DNA from: Treponema sp.
GTDB lineage: Bacteria > Spirochaetota > Spirochaetia > Treponematales > Breznakiellaceae
Length of the DNA: 11,013 bases
Reading direction: 5' to 3'
Assembly: GCA_009780285.1 (NCBI GenBank)
Contig: WRAL01000017.1
Coordinates: 1 to 11,013 of the forward strand
The first letter of the stretch is position 1, and the number at the start of each line of letters is the position of its first letter. The position numbers were made by a program, and so were the translations under genes. Of this stretch, positions 6,665 through 11,013 are shown one piece after another. The notes beneath the pieces are model-generated. The model saw only the letters and a program-made list of their open reading frames with translations, was not told the origin of the DNA and did not search any database.

Positions 6665-7222
6665 ATGTCCGACAGTGACGATCTTGACATGGAAGGCGGC
6701 GAGTCGCCGGAAGCTGGCTCTAGCTTCAAAAAGAAGAGCAGGCTCGTATCCATACTGCCGACCATCCTTAAATTTACCGCGATAGGCATCGCCGCCGTTA
6801 TTTTTATCGTGACGGTCTCGGTCATAACCGTGAACGTGACGAGGACGGAAGGCAGGGCCCAGGGCGCCCCGGATCCGATGTCGCCCTTTATCGGCACCCA
6901 GCCGATTTTGCAGTGGTTTACCGGCATAGGGACGATCAACACGCAGACGCGCGATCTCGTTCCCCACACCGTTTCCGTGGTCATGCAGCTCGGCTTCGAT
7001 CAGGGGGACCAGGCCGCGTCGTCGGAGCTTTTCGGAAGGCAGCACGAGCTTAGGGACTTTACGCGCAGGTATTTCGCAAGCCTGTTCGCCGAGGACCTCA
7101 GGCCGGAGAACGAGGCCAGGCTTAGAAGGGAGATCATGGACATTCTCAACACGCGCTACCTGAGCAACGCGAGGGTGCGCATGATTACTTTCGAAAGGCT
7201 TGACGTAATGCCGGTTTTCTGA
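6665..7222 (+). CDS. fliL: FliL, flagellar stator-associated membrane protein
   Basis: FliL rings surround stator units and support torque; the protein is single-pass with a periplasmic domain. From the ATG at 6665 the product has 185 residues: an acidic then Lys-rich cytoplasmic start, one membrane segment (about 32-57), and a periplasmic FliL domain containing VSVVMQLGFDQGD, then LRDFTRRYFASLFAEDLRPE and a C-terminal LRREIMDILNTRYLSNARVR stretch. GGAGG (6654-6658) lies six bases before this ATG, so it is preferred to an in-frame GTG at 6644. In other spirochaetes fliM follows at once; here non-coding DNA follows. Confidence 0.88.
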   Translation: MSDSDDLDMEGGESPEAGSSFKKKSRLVSILPTILKFTAIGIAAVIFIVTVSVITVNVTRTEGRAQGAPDPMSPFIGTQPILQWFTGIGTINTQTRDLVPHTVSVVMQLGFDQGDQAASSELFGRQHELRDFTRRYFASLFAEDLRPENEARLRREIMDILNTRYLSNARVRMITFERLDVMPVF

Positions 7223-7269
7223 AGTAATGTAGGGTAATTCCCGCGAAACAAATAGGATTTCGAGGGAAG

Positions 7270-7297
7270 TAAAGAAAATCTCGGCCGCTGCCGATAT
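7270..7297 (+). promoter_or_regulatory. Candidate sigma28 (FliA)-type promoter
   Basis: TAAAGAAA (7270-7277) and GCCGATAT (7290-7297) resemble the sigma28 consensus TAAA-N15-GCCGATAA; the -10 matches seven of eight bases and the spacer from TAAA is 16, one longer than usual. Start would be near 7304. The resulting transcript would open with the hairpin at 7302-7344 and carry a leader of about 180 bases before fliY. This would put fliY and the export genes under late flagellar control in addition to operon read-through. Confidence 0.4.
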
Positions 7298-7301
7298 TTA
7301 T

Positions 7302-7344
7302 GGAAGCGCGGGTTAAGTCCGACGGTGGCTTGACGGGCGCTTCC
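7302..7344 (+). other. Inverted repeat in the fliL-fliY gap
   Basis: GGAAGCGC (7302-7309) is repeated inverted as GCGCTTCC (7337-7344), with 27 bases between. If the sigma28-like start is real it would form at the extreme 5' end of the fliY leader. There is no T run after it. Confidence 0.35.
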
Positions 7345-7483
7345 CTAGGCCGCGGCGCGATCGCCCGCTTTGTTTCGCTTGGGCGATTGGCCGGGGACAA
7401 TAAGCCGGCGGCGGGGATTTGCCGGGGGTGGGGCCGACGGGCGGCTGCAAATTTGGCCCGGCGGTAAAATTGGGAGGTTTGGT

Positions 7484-8578
7484 ATGATGATGAGCGACGG
7501 CGCCCTGTCTCAGGCCGAAATTGACGCGCTGCTTTCAGGCGGCGGAACTCAGACGGCGGTCGCGCAGGGGAGCATGTCGGAAGGGCACAGGAAGGCGTTG
7601 GAGGATTTTTTCGCCTCGACGACGAGCGCGCATTCCTCAAACCTTTCCAGAATGACCGGGGCCAAGGTTAGCCTTGCCGGGCCTCGCGTAACGGTGAACG
7701 GCCGGGACCTTTTTCTGGACGAGCTGCCGGGCACGGTTACCGTAGTGAAAATTGACTTTATCTCCGGCTTTCCCGGCGAGCATGCCTTCCTGATCCCCGA
7801 ATCCGGGGCGAAGAAGATCGCGAGCCTCATGAACGGAGAGGAAAACATCGCGCTTGACGCGATGGCCATGTCGGTAGTGGGCGAGGTGGCGTCGCAATTG
7901 GTCGGGCACCAGATAACGGCGCTCGCGAACAAAACAGGCAATCAGGCAATCACGGCAGTTCCGCCGGAGGTAAGCACAATCCCGAAAGCGGTTGTGGCCT
8001 TGCCGGCCGGCGCCTTTGTCGCGGCCGCCTATCAGTTGGACTTGGGGGGGGGGGATCGTTTTAAGATTTGGGAGGTCTTTGGGCCTTCCGTTGCGCAGGG
8101 CATCGCCGCGGCATTGTCCGGCAATCCTGCGCAAAACAAAAACGCGACCGCTCCGGGCTTGACGCACGGCGGTACCGGAGGCATTGGAATGAGTGGCATG
8201 CAGATGGGAATGGGGGGGATTGGTATGGAGGCTGGAAGCGGGGGAACGCCTTTTGGCCAGGCCAACGTTCAGTCCGTGCAGTTCCCCAGCTTTGCTCCGC
8301 ACTCCGGCATCCAGGAATCGGGCAACATCGGCCTGATCATGGACGTCGAGATGGAGATGACCGTCGAGCTGGGCCGCACTCGCAAGCTGATCAAGGAGAT
8401 TCTTGCGATGGGCGAGGGCACGATCATCGAGCTTGACAAACTGGCCGGCGAGCCGGTCGATATCCTTGTCAATCACAAGCTGATTGCCAAGGGCGAGGTT
8501 GTCGTCATAGACGAGAACTTCGGCGTTCGCGTCACGGAGATCGTGTCTCCGGCCGAGCGGATGCACGGGATGGGTTAG
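7484..8578 (+). CDS. fliY: FliY, flagellar switch protein (FliN domain)
   Basis: FliY is a C-ring protein controlling rotation sense. The product (364 residues from the first of three tandem ATGs) opens with LSQAEIDALLSGGG, the CheY-P-binding peptide otherwise known from FliM, and has a CheC/FliY-like middle domain (about 35-200). It then has a Gly/Met-rich linker (about 229-257) and a C-terminal FliN/SpoA domain (about 280-355: MEMTVELGRTRKLIKEILAM, GEPVDILVNHKLIAKGEVVV). In the middle domain SVVGEVAS keeps the CheC-type Glu but has Ser for the Asn, so phosphatase activity is doubtful. GGGAGG (7472-7477) fits ATG 7484; ATGs at 7487 and 7490 are alternatives. An 11-G tract lies at codons 187-191. 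Arg codons are mostly CGN, unlike fliL. The fliN/fliM distinction rests on the FliN-type C-terminus. Confidence 0.88.
   Translation: MMMSDGALSQAEIDALLSGGGTQTAVAQGSMSEGHRKALEDFFASTTSAHSSNLSRMTGAKVSLAGPRVTVNGRDLFLDELPGTVTVVKIDFISGFPGEHAFLIPESGAKKIASLMNGEENIALDAMAMSVVGEVASQLVGHQITALANKTGNQAITAVPPEVSTIPKAVVALPAGAFVAAAYQLDLGGGDRFKIWEVFGPSVAQGIAAALSGNPAQNKNATAPGLTHGGTGGIGMSGMQMGMGGIGMEAGSGGTPFGQANVQSVQFPSFAPHSGIQESGNIGLIMDVEMEMTVELGRTRKLIKEILAMGEGTIIELDKLAGEPVDILVNHKLIAKGEVVVIDENFGVRVTEIVSPAERMHGMG
8044..8054 (+). repeat. Poly-G tract of 11 inside fliY
   Basis: Eleven consecutive G bases encode part of LDLGGGDRF, between the middle and FliN domains. Loss of one G would run into TGA at 8160-8162; gain of one G would read another frame that ends at 8436. 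Both would remove the FliN domain. A shorter G7 run lies at 8212-8218. Confidence 0.95.
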
Positions 8579-8587
8579 GGCTTTTCC

Positions 8588-8614
8588 GGCGGCCCCTTTG
8601 CGGAGGGCGCCGCC
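8588..8614 (+). other. GC-rich hairpin between fliY and fliO
   Basis: GGCGGC (8588-8593) pairs with GCCGCC (8609-8614), and CCC (8594-8596) pairs with GGG (8605-8607) across one bulged C. No T run follows. It lies just before the fliO ribosome site and may affect fliO translation or mRNA processing. Confidence 0.35.
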
Positions 8615-8644
8615 TGCACAAAGTTGTTTCGGGGGAGGGGGGAA

Positions 8645-9292
8645 TTGACTGCTTGCGCATTGCGCGCGCCGCGCGCAGCTATACTCATTGGGTGCCTGTG
8701 CCTTTTGGCCGGCGCGTTCGCGTTCGCGCAGGAGGGCTCCGATCCGGACGCCCTTAGCCTGGCCGAGATTGAGGTCCCGCAAGGGCCCGACGCGCACGAG
8801 CTTGCCGAAAGGGAAATCGCGCTGGGCGAAGGGGGAGGGGGGCTTGGCATAGCCGCGGCGCCCCTTGCCTCGACCTTCAGCGTCTTTAGGGTCCTTCTTA
8901 CCTTGGGCGCGGTCGCGCTGGCGATTTACGCGCTCGTCTTTTTGCTAAAGAAAATTTCCAAGGGGCCCCGCCCGGCCTCGGATCCCTTTCTAAAAGTGCT
9001 CGCCACGGCGCAGACCGGCGCGAACCGCAGCGTCCACGTCGTCTCGCTCGGGTCGCAGGCCTGGCTTGTAGGCTCCGCCGATCACGGCCTTAACCTTATA
9101 GGCGAAATAAACGACAAGCAAATCATCGACGCGCTTCTCCTGGAAGATTCAAGGCGAAGCGCCGAGGCCCCGGGCGGCGCCCGCAGGCTGGACTTTAAGT
9201 CCATGCTGAAAAGGTTCGGCATTTCCTCCAATCCGGGCGCCCCGACGCCGCAGGATATCCGAAAGCGCAGCGACAGGCTTAAGGGGGTGTAG
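8645..9292 (+). CDS. fliO: FliO (FliZ-type), flagellar export gate assembly protein
   Basis: FliO helps assemble the FliP ring of the export gate. The product (215 residues from TTG 8645) has a signal-like hydrophobic start (about 10-29, ending AFAQ), a short acidic periplasmic part, one membrane segment (about 78-101) ending LLKKISKGPRP, and a cytoplasmic FliO domain (VLATAQTGANRSVHVVSLG, then AWLVGSADHGLNLIGEI). The TTG is chosen because GGGGAGGGGGG (about 8632-8642) precedes it; TTG 8624 lies upstream of that site. The assignment rests on this domain and on the position before fliP. Spirochaete literature sometimes calls it FliZ. fliP begins one base after its stop. Confidence 0.82.
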   Translation: MTACALRAPRAAILIGCLCLLAGAFAFAQEGSDPDALSLAEIEVPQGPDAHELAEREIALGEGGGGLGIAAAPLASTFSVFRVLLTLGAVALAIYALVFLLKKISKGPRPASDPFLKVLATAQTGANRSVHVVSLGSQAWLVGSADHGLNLIGEINDKQIIDALLLEDSRRSAEAPGGARRLDFKSMLKRFGISSNPGAPTPQDIRKRSDRLKGV

Positions 9293-9293
9293 C

Positions 9294-10103
9294 GTGCGGA
9301 AACTCCTAACGGCTTTCGCGATAGTTTTTCTGCTCCTTCCGCTTGCCGCGCAGGCGCAGGACTTCCCCTTCGATCCGGCGGAAGGCACGATGGAGATGCC
9401 TCCGGCCCCGCCGCCGCCGGCGATTCCCTTTCTCGATCTGACCGTGCGCAACGTCGAGGGCGGGGAGGAAGTGGCTTTCTCGCTTCAGTTGCTTTTGCTC
9501 TTAACAGTGCTTGCGCTTGCGCCAAGCATTATCATACTTATGACCAGCTTTTTGCGCATAGCCATCGTGCTTGACTTTATAAAGCGCGCGCTTTCGCTGC
9601 AGCAGGTTCCGCCCACGCAAGTGCTGATGGGCATAGCGCTTTTTTTGACGGTCTTTATAATGTGGCCTACTTTCAGCTCAATTTATGAAAATTCGTTGCG
9701 ACCCCTATCCGCTGGGGAAATTTCGGTGGAGACGGCCTACCGCGAGGCCGAGGCGCCTATGCGCCTCTTCATGTATCGGCAGATGAGCCGCAGCCCGGAA
9801 AACATTCGGCTTTTTATGGCCATGCGCGGGCTTGACAGGCCGGACACCCTGGCCGATGTTCCGACCTACGTTCTAATCCCTGCGTTTATCCTAAGCGAGC
9901 TTACCGTGGCCTTCATGATAGGGATTTTGCTGTTCATTCCGTTTATCGTTATCGACATGGTCGTGGCCAGCGCGCTTATGTCCATGGGCATGATAATGCT
10001 CCCGCCAATAATGATCTCCATGCCGTTCAAGCTTTTGCTTTTCGTTCTTGTCGACGGCTGGTCGCTTTTGGCCGGCGAGATGATTCGATCGTTCCGTATA
10101 TAG
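9294..10103 (+). CDS. fliP: FliP, flagellar export gate protein
   Basis: FliP forms the pentameric core of the type III export gate with FliR and FliQ. The 269-residue product has a cleavable-type signal peptide (about 1-21, AAQAQ) and a Pro-rich linker. Conserved segments follow: SFLRIAIVLDFIKRALSLQQ, VPPTQVLMGIALFLTVFIM, PAFILSELTVAFMIG, and FIVIDMVVASALMSMGMIML ending with LPFK-type MPFKLLLFVLVDGW. Start is GTG with AAGGGGG (9281-9287) inside the end of fliO, so translation is probably coupled. Length is normal and no residue of note is missing. Confidence 0.96.
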   Translation: MRKLLTAFAIVFLLLPLAAQAQDFPFDPAEGTMEMPPAPPPPAIPFLDLTVRNVEGGEEVAFSLQLLLLLTVLALAPSIIILMTSFLRIAIVLDFIKRALSLQQVPPTQVLMGIALFLTVFIMWPTFSSIYENSLRPLSAGEISVETAYREAEAPMRLFMYRQMSRSPENIRLFMAMRGLDRPDTLADVPTYVLIPAFILSELTVAFMIGILLFIPFIVIDMVVASALMSMGMIMLPPIMISMPFKLLLFVLVDGWSLLAGEMIRSFRI

Positions 10104-10112
10104 GGGGGAAGG

Positions 10113-10382
10113 GTGAGTTTAGGCGACGCGACGTTCATTATGCGCCAGGCGGTGTACCATGTGATTATTATAGGCGCCCCGCTTTTGCTCGCGGCTCTTG
10201 TCGTGGGGCTTATCGTGGCCATACTTCAGGCCACGACCTCAATTCAGGAGCAGACCCTTTCCTTCGTGCCAAAGATATTCGCGATCCTTGGCATTCTTTG
10301 GCTTTTGGCCGGGCTTGGCATGGGCATTTTGCAGGACTATACGCGGGAGCTGTTCCAGCGTATTTCGGGGATGGCGGGGTAG
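10113..10382 (+). CDS. fliQ: FliQ, flagellar export gate protein
   Basis: FliQ is the small two-helix gate subunit wound around the FliP/FliR core. The 89-residue length is the family norm. Two hydrophobic hairpin segments (about 16-37 and 52-75) flank the conserved QATTSIQEQTLSFVPK. GTG start with GGGGGGAA (10103-10110) closely upstream, nine bases after fliP. Its TAG overlaps the AGGAG ribosome site of fliR. Confidence 0.95.
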   Translation: MSLGDATFIMRQAVYHVIIIGAPLLLAALVVGLIVAILQATTSIQEQTLSFVPKIFAILGILWLLAGLGMGILQDYTRELFQRISGMAG

Positions 10383-10394
10383 GAGAAAAATTGG

Positions 10395-11013
10395 GTGACG
10401 GACGGAGGCATCATAAACAGCATCCTCAATTACGGGCCGGTGTTCCTGCTCATCGCGGTGCGAGCCTTCGCGATGATTCAGAGCGCGCCGGTGCTGTCGT
10501 CCGAGGCCATTCCCCTGGTCGCGAAATTCGCGCTTGCCGGGCTTGCGTCCTTTGCCGTGCTTCCGACGGCGGAGGCCTTTGCCGTGGAACTGACGACGGC
10601 CGGCGAGGCGGGCGTCGTCGGGGTTGGCGCCGCGCAGCTTCCGGCGCCCGGCGGCCTTCACCTTCTTACCGATCTGCGCTACGAGACTTTCAGCCTGGGC
10701 TTCGCTCTGCTCGTGATTGGCGAGGCGGTGATCGGCATCATTCTGGGCTTTTTCCTTACGATTATTTTCGCGGCCTTCACCACGGCGGGGCAGTTTTTTT
10801 CCCTGCAAATGGGCTTTGCCGCGTCGGCGGCCTTCGATCCCCTGGCCCAGGTGGAAAACCCGATAATAGGGCAGTTCCTTCATCTGATAGCGATGCTTGT
10901 GTTTGTGGTGATAGGCGGCTTCCAGGATTTTTTTCTCGGCGGCTTTTGGCGCTCGGTACAAAGCCTGAGCATGGTGGCGCTGGTCGAGGGAAGGGAGCCG
11001 ATGATCGCCATGA
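10395..11013 (+). CDS. fliR: FliR, flagellar export gate protein (3' end outside window)
   Basis: FliR completes the FliP5-FliQ4-FliR1 export gate. About 206 codons are present, no stop before the window end, where the usual family length is about 255-265. The start is GTG with AGGAG (10381-10385) nine bases upstream. Hydrophobic segments begin with YGPVFLLIAVRAFAMIQSAPVLS; then come the typical GEAVIGIILGFFLTIIF and AGQFFSLQMGFAASAAFDP, followed by a LHLIAMLVFVVIGG segment. It directly follows fliQ, as in nearly all flagellar operons. flhB would be expected next. Confidence 0.93.
   Translation, partial: MTDGGIINSILNYGPVFLLIAVRAFAMIQSAPVLSSEAIPLVAKFALAGLASFAVLPTAEAFAVELTTAGEAGVVGVGAAQLPAPGGLHLLTDLRYETFSLGFALLVIGEAVIGIILGFFLTIIFAAFTTAGQFFSLQMGFAASAAFDPLAQVENPIIGQFLHLIAMLVFVVIGGFQDFFLGGFWRSVQSLSMVALVEGREPMIAM

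Larger units (their letters stand above)
7223..7483. other. Non-coding gap in the place of fliM
   Basis: In Treponema and relatives fliM lies between fliL and fliY. Here 261 bases separate them and no reading frame resembles FliM: no second LSQ-EIDALL start, no FliM middle or C-terminal domain. The largest local frame (7300-7467, 55 codons from an ATG without RBS) has no recognisable similarity. The gap contains a sigma28-like promoter, a hairpin (7302-7309 with 7337-7344), a shorter inverted repeat (7360-7366 with 7381-7387), and the fliY RBS. Confidence 0.75.

Noticed and set aside
7300..7467. 55-codon frame in the fliL-fliY gap, considered as a fliM remnant or small gene
   Set aside because: No RBS and no similarity to FliM that I can see; Arg/Gly/Ala-rich as expected of non-coding GC-rich DNA.
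8044..8054. fliY as a frameshifted pseudogene because of the poly-G run
   Set aside because: The frame as given is intact from start to stop and both domains are complete.
8068..8436. 122-codon + strand frame inside fliY
   Set aside because: It is the alternative frame of fliY; relevant only as the reading after a one-G gain in the poly-G tract.

Overview
The window is a GC-rich stretch of a spirochaete-type flagellar operon, all genes on the + strand. The gene order flbB-fliK-flgD-flgE-flbD-motA-motB-fliL-[gap]-fliY-fliO-fliP-fliQ-fliR matches the large fla operon of Treponema and relatives. FlbB, FlbD between the hook and stator genes, and a Treponema-like FlgE point to the Spirochaetota, most likely the Treponema side. 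Species and habitat cannot be read from the sequence.

Layout. Positions 1-349 are non-coding and hold a terminator-like hairpin, a perfect 25-bp inverted repeat and a sigma70-like promoter for flbB. flbB (periplasmic-flagella collar protein) is at 350-946. Positions 947-1414 are non-coding and packed with about ten stem-loops. Then come fliK (hook-length control), flgD (hook cap), flgE (hook), a nested hairpin with a TATAAT box, flbD, motA, motB (stator) and fliL. A 261-base non-coding gap (7223-7483) sits where spirochaetes normally carry fliM. It is followed by fliY (switch protein), fliO, fliP, fliQ and the start of fliR (export gate), which runs off the right end.

The genes act together: FliO/P/Q/R form the export gate, FlgD/FlgE/FliK build and measure the hook, MotA/MotB/FliL drive rotation, FliY belongs to the switch, and FlbB organises the collar that holds stators in periplasmic flagella.

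Main departures from the textbook operon: (1) fliM is absent from its usual place; (2) FlgE has Ser where spirochaetal hooks have the Cys of the lysinoalanine cross-link, and has no Cys at all; (3) fliY contains an 11-G tract that could switch it by slippage; (4) a dense stem-loop array splits flbB from fliK; (5) a sigma28-like promoter lies in the fliM gap and a near-leaderless sigma70-like promoter lies before flbD.
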